The position numbers and the translations under genes are program-made. DNA of 19,309 nt from Scatosoma sp045614565 (GTDB lineage Bacteria; Bacillota; Clostridia; Christensenellales; Borkfalkiaceae): assembly GCA_045614565.1 (NCBI GenBank), contig JAZLDG010000043.1, positions 1 through 19,309 of the forward strand, in the 5' to 3' direction. Shown piece after piece: positions 1-7,095 of this stretch. The notes below the pieces were generated by a model. That model saw only the letters and a program-made list of their open reading frames with translations. It was not told where the DNA came from and searched no databases. Numbering within the stretch: position 1 is the first letter of the stretch; every line of letters starts with the position of its first letter.

Positions 1-617
1 TATACGAAACGCCCGTTGGATTCAAGTTTATCGGCGAAAAAATCAAACAGTGGGAAAAGGACGGTAAGCACACTTATATCTTCGGGTTTGAAGAATCCTG
101 CGGCTATCTTCGCGGTACGCACGCAAGAGATAAAGACGCGGTAGTGGCGTCTATGCTTTGCGCGGAAATGGTTTGCTACTACGCATCCGTGGGGAAATCG
201 GTGTTTGCGCGTTTGCAAGAAATTTACGCAAAATACGGCTTCGTGCTCGACCAAAATATATCCATTCAATATTCCGGCTTGAACGCAATGAAAGAAATGA
301 ACGCGGTCGTAGACGCGCTCAAAGCCGTAAAGGTTAGAGAGTTTGCGGGCGTAGAAGTCAACGCCATTCGCGATTACAGCGCGGCAAAACGCACGGAAAT
401 TGCTACGGGTCGCGTGGAAGATATGGATATTTCCAAATGCAACTGCGTATATTACGAACTTGCGGGCGGTTCTTTCGTTTGCGTACGCCCTTCGGGAACG
501 GAGCCGAAATTAAAGCTTTATTACTCGATCAAGGCAAAGGACGAGCAAACGGCAAAAGCGAAAATTGCAGAAGTAAAAGCGGCTGTAAACGCCTTGCTTG
601 AAAGCGTGAAAAAATAA
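1..617 (+). CDS. Phosphoglucomutase/phosphomannomutase, C-terminal part (5' end outside window)
   Basis: This is an alpha-D-phosphohexomutase, which interconverts hexose-6-phosphate and hexose-1-phosphate in the cytosol and so links glycolysis with sugar nucleotide synthesis. The reading frame is open from base 3, and 204 codons are visible before the TAA at 615-617. Near the start is the sugar-binding loop GFEESCGYL followed by THARDKDAV, typical of the long PgcA-type enzymes. The C-terminal phosphate-binding loop VRPSGTEPKLK is also present. The catalytic phosphoserine and metal-binding loops must lie upstream of the window. The full protein would be expected to have about 550-600 residues. 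Phosphoglucomutase activity is more likely than phosphomannomutase, but sequence alone does not separate them here. Confidence 0.93.
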   Translation, partial: YETPVGFKFIGEKIKQWEKDGKHTYIFGFEESCGYLRGTHARDKDAVVASMLCAEMVCYYASVGKSVFARLQEIYAKYGFVLDQNISIQYSGLNAMKEMNAVVDALKAVKVREFAGVEVNAIRDYSAAKRTEIATGRVEDMDISKCNCVYYELAGGSFVCVRPSGTEPKLKLYYSIKAKDEQTAKAKIAEVKAAVNALLESVKK

Positions 618-629
618 AATAAAAAAGCG

Positions 630-663
630 AAACGCCCCAAGATCTTACGGACTTGGGGCGTTT
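630..663. terminator. Bidirectional intrinsic terminator between phosphohexomutase and araC-type genes
   Basis: A perfect 12-bp inverted repeat (AAACGCCCCAAG at 630-641, its complement at 652-663) flanks a 10-nt loop. Read on the minus strand, the stem is followed by a T-rich run (complement of 612-629), so it should terminate the AraC-type gene well. On the plus strand the T-tract is only TTT then GCG TTATTT, so it is weaker for the phosphohexomutase. It sits exactly between the two converging stop codons. Confidence 0.85.
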
Positions 664-666
664 GCG

Positions 667-1554
667 TTATTTGATGCTCGATTTATATTCACGGGGGGTC
701 ATACCCGTATTTTTTTTGAAAACGTAACTGAAATGCGAAACGGAATCAAAACAAAGCTTGTTCGCAACGTCCGTAAAGGTGTGTCCGCGGCGAATGAGCT
801 TTTTTGCTTCGTCTATTTTCAGCCGTAGATAGGTTTTATAAATACTCGTTCCCGTTTTTTGCTTGAAAAAGGAGCAAAGACGGGTTTTTCCGTAGTGGAG
901 CTTCCCGCAAAGCTCTTCCAAGGATAAATTGTCGTATAATTTGGACGAGAGAAAGCATACGATTTCGTCCTGCAAATCGCTCGACGACGTAATTTGCGAA
1001 ACGAAAAATTCCTGTTGCGAATTTTGATGATTAGCTTGCCGAAGCATATAAATGAGTAGCAGCTCCAACTGATTTTTCAAAACCTGTTCGCCGCCGAGAT
1101 TAGGCTTTTCCTGTAATTCGAGCTTGTTAAGATCGGGGTCGAAATCGGGGATTTTGAACGTTTCCGTCGCTTCGGACATTACGTTTTGCAAAAGATAACG
1201 GTATTTATCGGGCACGAAATACTGCTTGTCGTTGAAAAAACTCATACTTTCCGAACGGCAGTCAAAGGAAATAATAAACATATTCGCTTCTTGCCCGTTG
1301 CATTGCACGTGGTGGCTTTGGTTGGGCTTGATAAACGCCATTTCTCCCTGCTTTAAGAGTGATTTTTCTCCGTCTTTGATTACGAAAAACTCTTTTTTAT
1401 CGGCGTAAATAATTTCCCAAAAATCGTGCCGTTCGTCCTTGGAAACGTAAAATTTTTCCGGCTCTTGATAATGCACGGTGACGATTTTTTGCACGTTCAA
1501 AAAGTTGGATATCTTGTGCTTATAAAATTTTTTTTCATTCGTTTTCACGTTCAT
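667..1554 (-). CDS. AraC-family transcriptional regulator
   Basis: This 295-residue regulator has the common AraC layout. An N-terminal cupin-like effector domain spans about residues 30-100 (HDFWEIIY, then GEMAFIKPNQSHH). A C-terminal double helix-turn-helix domain spans about 195-293, with the first helix pair near 210-231 (LSLEELCGKL) and the second near 258-280 (FTDVANKLCF, then SHFSYVFKKNTGMTPREY, the family signature). It is divergent from the ROK-like kinase and nagA genes, so control of amino sugar use is a reasonable inference. The effector is unknown. The chosen ATG at 1554 has no visible ribosome binding site. The best promoter places the transcript start on or next to it, so the mRNA may be leaderless, or the true start may lie slightly further in. 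Confidence 0.9.
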   Translation of the reverse strand: MNVKTNEKKFYKHKISNFLNVQKIVTVHYQEPEKFYVSKDERHDFWEIIYADKKEFFVIKDGEKSLLKQGEMAFIKPNQSHHVQCNGQEANMFIISFDCRSESMSFFNDKQYFVPDKYRYLLQNVMSEATETFKIPDFDPDLNKLELQEKPNLGGEQVLKNQLELLLIYMLRQANHQNSQQEFFVSQITSSSDLQDEIVCFLSSKLYDNLSLEELCGKLHYGKTRLCSFFKQKTGTSIYKTYLRLKIDEAKKLIRRGHTFTDVANKLCFDSVSHFSYVFKKNTGMTPREYKSSIK

Positions 1555-1560
1555 ATAGAA

Positions 1561-1589
1561 AGTATATCATTTTTTAACGGGTTTGTAAA
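1561..1589 (-). promoter_or_regulatory. Promoter of the AraC-family gene
   Basis: On the minus strand a TTTACA -35 box (1584-1589) and a TATACT -10 box (1561-1566) are separated by exactly 17 bp, with five matches in each hexamer. Initiation would be expected around 1553-1555, right at the annotated ATG. Confidence 0.6.
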
Positions 1590-1598
1590 ATCTTTCGC

Positions 1599-1629
1599 TG
1601 TAAATTTTGTGAAATATTTTGTAAATTTT
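1599..1629. promoter_or_regulatory. Direct repeats, candidate AraC-type operator
   Basis: TGTAAATTTT occurs at 1599-1608 and again at 1620-1629, a 21-bp period (two helical turns). AraC-family proteins commonly bind direct repeats with this spacing. Shorter relatives (TGTAAAAT at 1584, TGTAAT at 1646) lie on either side. The repeats sit between the two divergent promoters. Binding by the adjacent regulator is inference. Confidence 0.45.
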
Positions 1630-1644
1630 AAGAAATAATTTCTA

Positions 1645-1672
1645 TTGTAATATCCAAAAATCGTTGTATAAT
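1645..1672 (+). promoter_or_regulatory. Promoter of the kinase-nagA operon
   Basis: A TTGTAA -35-like box (1645-1650) and a perfect TATAAT -10 box (1667-1672) are separated by 16 bp. Transcription would start near 1679, leaving a short leader containing AGAGGAAA (1691-1698) before the ATG at 1704. The -35 box is imperfect, which fits an activated promoter. Confidence 0.6.
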
Positions 1673-1703
1673 TTACGTAATATCACAAAGAGAGGAAACA
1701 TTT

Positions 1704-3086
1704 ATGAAAATGCCCGTTTTGGACAAGAACTTTTACCCTATGATTAAAGCGCTGAACGATTTTGACGCGCTTGTGAAAAAGAACGGCTCTGCCGTGAAGG
1801 TGACGTTGGTCGCGGAAAGAAGCGGCGGTTATAACTACGTATATACCTACGACGCACTTCCCGACGGTGTGAATGATCAGCTCAATTTCCGTATCGCGGA
1901 ACGCTTGGCGAAAACCATTTTGTGGGTAGTCGGCGGTTATAAAATTTACGTTGCCGGCAGCGAATCGGTGTACGCGTATTTGAAAAATGCGTATACGCTC
2001 AGCGGACTTCGCGCGTTTGACGTAGACTTTATGAGCGGCGTTTACGAAAAGCCTTTTGAAGTGCTTTGGCTCAATGAAAACGAAATTCCCGCGCAAAAGA
2101 ATAATTCCGTTCGCGTGGGCGGTTATTTGAAGGGTTGCCGTATCGGCTTCGACGCGGGTGGCTCGGATAGAAAGGTAAGCGCGGTCATTGACGGCGAAGT
2201 TGTTTACAGTGAAGAAGTGGTATGGAACCCGAAAATTACGTCCGATCCTACCTATCACTATAACGAAATTTTGACTGCAATGCAAACGGCGGCTTCCAAA
2301 ATGCCCACGGTCGATGCGATCGGCGTTTCTTCGGCGGGCGTTTACGTGGATAATAAAATTATGGTCGCTTCGTTGTTCTTGAAGGTGGATAAGAGTGTAC
2401 ACGGCGATTACGTCAAGAATATGTACATCAACGTAGCCAAAGATATGAGCAAACAGCTTGGCAAGGAAATTCCTTTGGAAGTTGCGAACGACGGCGACGT
2501 TACCGCACTTGCAGGGGCGATCGATTTGGAAGATAACGGCGTGCTCGGTATTGCAATGGGAACGAGCGAAGCGGTTGGCTATATCAATACGCAAGGCGGG
2601 ATCAACGGCTGGCTTTCGGAGCTTGCGTTTGCACCCGTAGATTTCAACGAAAACGCAATGCAAGACGAATGGAGCGGCGACTTTGGCGTAGGCTGTAAAT
2701 ATTTCTCGCAAGACGCGGTTATCAAGCTTGCGGAAGCGGGCGGTTATAAATTCGCGGAAGGTCTTACGCCCGCGCAAAAATTGAAAGAAATACAAGCGCT
2801 TATGGAAAAGGGCGATACGCTCGCGGCGCAAATTTACGAAGATATCGGTATTTATCTTGCGCACACCATTCCTTTCTACGCGAAATTCTACGATATTAAG
2901 CATATGCTTCTTTTGGGCCGCGTTATGGGGGGTAAAGGCGGCGATATCATTTTGGCTACCTGCAAAAAAGTGCTTGCGGAAGAATATCCCGAATTTGCAA
3001 CGCTGGACATCGGACTTCCCGACGAAAAGAACCGTCGCGTAGGACAAAGCATTGCCGCGGCTTCCTTGCCTGCTAATTTGGATTGA
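1704..3086 (+). CDS. ROK-like (ASKHA) sugar kinase, probable amino sugar kinase
   Basis: The protein has 460 residues. The kinase part starts near residue 145 with the phosphate-1 loop IGFDAGGSDRKVSAV (147-161). It continues with GVSSAG (207-212), the catalytic-aspartate region VANDGDVTALAGA (260-272, D263) and the phosphate-2/adenosine loops LGIAMGTSEAVGY (281-293), as in ROK and related ASKHA kinases. Two things differ from a classic ROK kinase: about 145 extra N-terminal residues that I do not recognise, and no CxCGxxGC zinc motif. It is followed 48 bp later by nagA, so a substrate such as GlcNAc or a related amino sugar is likely but unproven. The start is supported by AGAGGAAA just upstream. 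Glucokinase, or a kinase for another hexosamine, is the main alternative. Confidence 0.75.
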   Translation: MKMPVLDKNFYPMIKALNDFDALVKKNGSAVKVTLVAERSGGYNYVYTYDALPDGVNDQLNFRIAERLAKTILWVVGGYKIYVAGSESVYAYLKNAYTLSGLRAFDVDFMSGVYEKPFEVLWLNENEIPAQKNNSVRVGGYLKGCRIGFDAGGSDRKVSAVIDGEVVYSEEVVWNPKITSDPTYHYNEILTAMQTAASKMPTVDAIGVSSAGVYVDNKIMVASLFLKVDKSVHGDYVKNMYINVAKDMSKQLGKEIPLEVANDGDVTALAGAIDLEDNGVLGIAMGTSEAVGYINTQGGINGWLSELAFAPVDFNENAMQDEWSGDFGVGCKYFSQDAVIKLAEAGGYKFAEGLTPAQKLKEIQALMEKGDTLAAQIYEDIGIYLAHTIPFYAKFYDIKHMLLLGRVMGGKGGDIILATCKKVLAEEYPEFATLDIGLPDEKNRRVGQSIAAASLPANLD

Positions 3087-3134
3087 TAAGTACATAATAG
3101 AACGGCGTAATATTGACGAAAAAGGAAGAACATT

Positions 3135-4283
3135 ATGAAAAGTTTTAAGAACGTAACGGCATACGTAGCGGGGGAAGGCTTGAAAAAGACGACGCTCACG
3201 TTTGACGAAAAAATCCAAAAAATTTCCCGTTGTGGCGTAAAGGACGCGGAAGAAATCGTTTTGCCTGAAAACGCGATCGTTTTGCCCGGGTTTATCGATC
3301 AACACATTCACGGCGCGGGCGGTAGCGACGGAATGGACGGCACGGTGGAAGATATCGCGATCATCGCAAATACTGTAGCGGCGGAAGGTACGACTTCCTT
3401 TCTCGTTACGACGATGACGCAAAGCAAGGAAAATATCACCAAGGCTTTGCAGGCGGTAAAATCGTACCGCGAAGCAAATTCCAAGGACGGCGCGCGCGTC
3501 GTGGGCGTACACTTGGAAGGGCCGTTTATTGCGGCGGCGCATAAGGGCGCGCAACCTTTGGAATACGTCAAAGAACCCGATATTCAAACGTTTGACGAAT
3601 ACAACGCAGCAAGCGGCGGCGCGATCAAAATCGTTACGCTCGCTCCCGAAGTGAACGGCGCGGAAGAACTTATCCGTCATTTGACGGAAAAGGGCGTCGT
3701 GGCTTCCATCGGGCATACGGGCGCAAAATTTGCGGATATTGAAAAAGCGGTTTCGCTCGGTGCAAGCAACGTAACGCATACCTACAACGCGCAAACGGCG
3801 TTGCATCACCGTGAAATCGGTACGGTAGGCAGTGCAATGCTTTTAGATGAATTAAATTGCGAAATGATCGCCGATTGTATACACGTTTCCGTACCCGCTA
3901 TGCGTTTGCTTGTGAAAAATAAGCCTTTGGATAAGCTCACGCTCATTACCGACGCTATGCGCGCAAAGGGTATTCCCGACGGCGTAAGCGAGCTTGGCGG
4001 ACAAACGGTGTACGTGAAAAACGGAGAAGCAAGACTTGCGGACGGAACGCTTGCAGGGAGCGTGCTTCGTATGAACCGCGCCGTGCAAAACTTGGTGGAA
4101 AAGGTGGGAGTACCTTTTACCCAAGCCGTAGACTGCGCGACGATTAATCCCGCGAAAAACTTGAAAATCGATAACGAAACGGGTAGCATCGCCGTTGGAA
4201 AACGCGCGGATTTCACCGTTATCAACGAAAATTACGACGTGCTTATGACCGTTCGCGGCGGGGAAGTCGTATATAAAGCTTAA
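3135..4283 (+). CDS. nagA: N-acetylglucosamine-6-phosphate deacetylase
   Basis: This amidohydrolase removes acetate from GlcNAc-6-P to give glucosamine-6-P for glycolysis or wall synthesis. At 382 residues it has the usual family length. Visible motifs in order are PGFIDQHIHGAGG (51-63, with the H57/H59 pair that is Gln-Asn in some enterobacterial enzymes), HLEGPFI (126-132, metal ligand E128), SIGHTGA (191-197, H194), THTYNA (214-219, H215), HHREIG (224-229) and the catalytic D273 in LITDAM. AAGGAAG lies 8-14 bp upstream of the ATG. It is cotranscribed with the ROK-like kinase, and the pair would convert GlcNAc to glucosamine-6-P. No nagB deaminase is next to it. A strong terminator follows. 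Confidence 0.95.
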   Translation: MKSFKNVTAYVAGEGLKKTTLTFDEKIQKISRCGVKDAEEIVLPENAIVLPGFIDQHIHGAGGSDGMDGTVEDIAIIANTVAAEGTTSFLVTTMTQSKENITKALQAVKSYREANSKDGARVVGVHLEGPFIAAAHKGAQPLEYVKEPDIQTFDEYNAASGGAIKIVTLAPEVNGAEELIRHLTEKGVVASIGHTGAKFADIEKAVSLGASNVTHTYNAQTALHHREIGTVGSAMLLDELNCEMIADCIHVSVPAMRLLVKNKPLDKLTLITDAMRAKGIPDGVSELGGQTVYVKNGEARLADGTLAGSVLRMNRAVQNLVEKVGVPFTQAVDCATINPAKNLKIDNETGSIAVGKRADFTVINENYDVLMTVRGGEVVYKA

Positions 4284-4313
4284 TTTCGCTCATAGATTAT
4301 TTCCTCTTATTTT

Positions 4314-4350
4314 AAGATCCTGAACGGGTAACGCCGTTCGGGGTCTTTTC
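4314..4350 (+). terminator. Intrinsic terminator after nagA
   Basis: A 14-bp stem including two G-U pairs (4314-4327 with 4334-4347) and a 6-nt loop GTAACG is followed by TTC, with the right arm itself ending in a T-rich run. It lies 31 bp after the nagA stop codon. Confidence 0.8.
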
Positions 4351-4368
4351 GTTCATAGAAAGGGTAAA

Positions 4369-4410
4369 AACGGCATATAAATATTATGAGAAAAGCCGTT
4401 AAAATTTTTT
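4369..4410 (+). terminator. Second weak hairpin with T-run upstream of murB
   Basis: AACGGC (4369-4374) pairs with GCCGTT (4395-4400) around a 20-nt loop, followed by AAAA and six T. It could be a back-up terminator for the nagA transcript. The short stem and the AAAA gap make this uncertain. Confidence 0.3.
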
Positions 4411-4451
4411 AAGGAAAAGTTGCTTAAACACTTTCAAAAAACGAAAAAATA

Positions 4452-4460
4452 TGTTATAAT
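4452..4460 (+). promoter_or_regulatory. Extended -10 promoter element of murB
   Basis: TGTTATAAT (4452-4460) is a perfect extended -10 element. The hexamer 17 bp upstream (TTTCAA, 4432-4437) is a poor -35, as is usual for extended -10 promoters. The ribosome binding site AGGAGAG starts at 4461, immediately after the -10 box, so initiation at the usual distance would place most of it outside the mRNA. Confidence 0.5.
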
Positions 4461-4474
4461 AGGAGAGAAAGCCT

Positions 4475-5344
4475 ATGCTTGGTTTTGAAGAACTTGCCGT
4501 TACCGAAGAAAAACCGTTTTCGCTTGCAAAGCACGCGACGATCGGTTGCGGCGGGTATGCGCGGGTGGCGTATTATCCTGAAACGGTCGAACAAACGAAA
4601 GCCTTGATTGCAAAGCTTGAAAATAAGCGAACGCCCTTTTATGTGGTTGGGAATATGAGCAACGTCTTACCCGCCGACGGGGAATCCCGCCGCGCGTTCG
4701 TTTGTATGAAAAGGCTGAAAGAAATCGATTTGCGCGACGGCGTGTACGCGGCTGCTGGGGTTACGAGCGCGGAACTTATGCGTTTTTGCGTAAAGTCGGG
4801 CAAAACGGGCGCGGAATTTTTGGAAGGTATACCCTGTACTCTTGGCGGAGCAACGTATATGAACGCGGGCGTGAGCGGGGAATATATCGCAAACATTGTG
4901 GAAAGCGTAACCGTTTTACAAAATGGCAAGATGTACGAGCTTTCTAAAAAAGATTGCGCATACGCGTATAAAAAAAGCGTTTTTATGGATAGCGATATGT
5001 TCGTGCTTGGTACGACGCTTCGCTTGGAAAATGCTAATCGCGATACGATAACGGAAAAAATCGAGTATTATCGCAATCGCCGTATGCGTTTACCCAAAGG
5101 CAAAAGTATGGGTTGCGTATTCAAAAACCCCGACGGCGAAATCGCGGGGAAATTGATTGAAGGCGCGGGCTTAAAGGGCTTGCGCGTAGGCGGGGCGAAG
5201 ATTTCCGAAACGCACGCAAACTTCATTATCAACGAAAACGGCGCGACTGCCGCGCAAATCCGTACGCTCATTGCCATAGTAAAAAACGCCGTTTTTGCAC
5301 AATATAAGATACGGCTTGAAGAAGAAATCAGATATTTAGAATAA
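4475..5344 (+). CDS. murB: UDP-N-acetylenolpyruvoylglucosamine reductase
   Basis: MurB is a cytosolic FAD enzyme that uses NADPH to reduce UDP-GlcNAc-enolpyruvate to UDP-MurNAc, the second step of peptidoglycan precursor synthesis. The protein has 289 residues, typical of the shorter type II form. Visible blocks are VVGNMSNVL (57-65, FAD loop), GIPCTLGGATYMNAG (118-132), YAYKKSVF (163-170), GCVFKNP (213-219), AGKLIEGAGLKG (224-235) and THANFIIN (246-253). The terminal EEEIRYLE contains the conserved Glu, E284. C214 stands where the proton-donating Ser is usually found, and K166 where Arg is usual. AGGAGAG lies 7 bp before the ATG. It heads a plus-strand run with the PHP gene, whiA and dnaE. 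Confidence 0.94.
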   Translation: MLGFEELAVTEEKPFSLAKHATIGCGGYARVAYYPETVEQTKALIAKLENKRTPFYVVGNMSNVLPADGESRRAFVCMKRLKEIDLRDGVYAAAGVTSAELMRFCVKSGKTGAEFLEGIPCTLGGATYMNAGVSGEYIANIVESVTVLQNGKMYELSKKDCAYAYKKSVFMDSDMFVLGTTLRLENANRDTITEKIEYYRNRRMRLPKGKSMGCVFKNPDGEIAGKLIEGAGLKGLRVGGAKISETHANFIINENGATAAQIRTLIAIVKNAVFAQYKIRLEEEIRYLE

Positions 5345-5361
5345 CGGGAAGGACAAATACA

Positions 5362-6138
5362 GTGATATTAACGGGAGATTATCATACGCATACGCCTTAT
5401 TCGCACGGAAAAAACACCGTAGACGAAAACGTGGCGATGGCAAAGGAAATCGGCTTAAAGGAAGTCGCAATTTCCGACCACGGATTTTCGCACGTCGTGT
5501 ACGGCTTGCACCGTAGGGAAGTTAAGGCTTACCGCGCGGAATGTATAGAAGCGGAGAAAAAGCACGGCATAAAAGTACTCGTAGGGATCGAAGCAAATAT
5601 CCGCGGGTATACGGGCGAATCGGATTTAACGGAAAAGGATTACGAAAATTTCGACGTGTATCTTTGCGGTAATCACGTTTTTATCTATTTCAAACCATTT
5701 TGGGATCATATCGGCTATTTTTGGGGTAAATTGTTTTCGCAAAATATTTTCCATTACACGACGAAAGGGGAAATTAAACGGAACACGAAAGCTTACGTCA
5801 ACGTCGTGAAAAGAAACCCGATCGACGCGTTGACGCATATCAATTATATGTGTCCCTGCGATTCGCTGGAAGTTGCGAAATGCGCGGCGGACTACGGTAC
5901 GTATATCGAATTAAACTCCAAAAAATCGCATTTCACGGACGACGAGCTTTGTAATATGGTACAAAAAACGCAGGTACGGTTTATCGTCAATTCGGACGCA
6001 CACTCGGCGTCGAGAGTAGGCGATACCAAGCTCGTGGACGAGCAGCTTGCGCGGATCAATTTCCCGATGGACAGAATAGACAATATCGACGGACGTTTTC
6101 CCGATTTCCGTTTTGCGGAATTTAAGAAACATCTTTAA
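5362..6138 (+). CDS. PHP-family metal-dependent phosphoesterase
   Basis: A 258-residue PHP-domain protein of the YcdX/histidinol-phosphatase-like group, acting in the cytosol. Metal-binding motifs are all present: DYHTHTPYSHG (6-16, H8, H10, H15), ISDHG (37-41), GIEANI (75-80) and VNSDAHSASRVGD (209-221). The start is GTG at 5362, supported by GGGAAGGA (5346-5353) and a gap of only 17 bp after murB. A PHP gene at this position, between murB and whiA, is also seen in other clostridia. The substrate is unknown. A phosphoesterase is likely, and a histidine-biosynthesis role is not supported because no his genes are nearby. Confidence 0.85.
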   Translation: MILTGDYHTHTPYSHGKNTVDENVAMAKEIGLKEVAISDHGFSHVVYGLHRREVKAYRAECIEAEKKHGIKVLVGIEANIRGYTGESDLTEKDYENFDVYLCGNHVFIYFKPFWDHIGYFWGKLFSQNIFHYTTKGEIKRNTKAYVNVVKRNPIDALTHINYMCPCDSLEVAKCAADYGTYIELNSKKSHFTDDELCNMVQKTQVRFIVNSDAHSASRVGDTKLVDEQLARINFPMDRIDNIDGRFPDFRFAEFKKHL

Positions 6139-6144
6139 GTTTTT

Positions 6145-7080
6145 ATGAGTTTTACGACGGATATTAAAAAAGAAATCATCAATCGCGGCTTGGGCGGTAG
6201 AAAGAGCGAGAAAGCAAACCGCGCGGGACTTTCCGCGTTCGTTCGCACGAGCGGTACGCTCGGTATGAAAGACGGGCTTCCTGTCTTTTTTCTCGTTAGC
6301 GAAACGGAACAAGTAGCCGAATTTTTTACGGGCGTGTTTGCCGAGCTTTTCAATACGGAGCTTTCGGTGGCTTACGCTACGCTTGATAAAAAGAACGGGA
6401 AGGACAAGCTCGTTTTCGTTTGCCCGCAAGATTTTTCGCCCGTCGCTTTACGCTCGCTCGGGCTTTTGAAACGGGGCGGGAACGAATTAAAGGAAGGGAT
6501 TTTGCCGTCTTTGGTGGGGAACGAAGAATGTAAGATTGCCTATATCCGCGGCGCGTTTTTGGGTAGCGGGAGCTGTATTTTGCCCACGGATAGCGCGGGG
6601 TATCATTTGGAAATCGTATTCGCGGAAAAGCGGACGGCGATAGATTTTTGTAAGCTTTTGGACGAGTTTAGCTTGTTTGCCAAACGCATCGAGCGTAAGG
6701 ATACGCAGGTCGTGTATATGAAAAGCAAGGAAGCGATTTCCGATTTTTTGGCGATAATGGGCGCGGCGAACGCGTTGAAGAAATTTACGGCGTTCGTAGA
6801 AAAACGCGACGAAGCCAACAACGACAATCGCGCGCGGAACTGTTTTTCAGGAAACGCGGACAAAACGGCGATTGCCGCCGTAAAACAGGTCGTGGCGATC
6901 CGTAAATTGCACGATTCGGCGGATTTTCACGAAATGAGCGAAGAATTAAAAGCCTTGGCAAGGGCAAGATTGTTATATCCGAGTAAATCGTTGCAAGAGC
7001 TTGCAAATTATTTAGGCGTAAGCAAGAGCTGCTTAAATCACCGTATGCGTAAATTGATGGAAATGGCGGAAGAATTGTAA
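6145..7080 (+). CDS. whiA: Sporulation/cell-division transcriptional regulator WhiA
   Basis: WhiA is a DNA-binding protein of Gram-positive bacteria with a degenerate LAGLIDADG homing-endonuclease-like domain and a C-terminal helix-turn-helix. It has 311 residues, the usual length. The N-terminus MSFTTDIKKEI matches the family, YIRGAFLGSGSCI (133-145) is the conserved LAGLIDADG-like segment, and the C-terminal SLQELANYLGVSK followed by LNHRMRKLMEMA is the HTH. The ATG lies only 6 bp after the PHP stop and has no visible Shine-Dalgarno sequence, so translation is probably coupled to the upstream gene. rapZ and yvcK, its usual upstream partners, are absent. Confidence 0.93.
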   Translation: MSFTTDIKKEIINRGLGGRKSEKANRAGLSAFVRTSGTLGMKDGLPVFFLVSETEQVAEFFTGVFAELFNTELSVAYATLDKKNGKDKLVFVCPQDFSPVALRSLGLLKRGGNELKEGILPSLVGNEECKIAYIRGAFLGSGSCILPTDSAGYHLEIVFAEKRTAIDFCKLLDEFSLFAKRIERKDTQVVYMKSKEAISDFLAIMGAANALKKFTAFVEKRDEANNDNRARNCFSGNADKTAIAAVKQVVAIRKLHDSADFHEMSEELKALARARLLYPSKSLQELANYLGVSKSCLNHRMRKLMEMAEEL

Positions 7081-7095
7081 AAAGGAAGATAGGTT

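Noticed and set aside
1601..1630. Rex operator at TTGTGAAATATTTTGTAA
   Set aside because: The right half should read TTCACAA, but TTTTGTAA is a direct, not inverted, repeat of the left part, and the adjacent genes are not fermentative redox genes.
1683..3809. Long open frame on the minus strand (about 700 codons) opposite the kinase and nagA genes
   Set aside because: It lies antisense to two well-supported genes, has a composition rich in Arg, Phe and His typical of reverse-strand shadows, no recognisable domain and no ribosome binding site.
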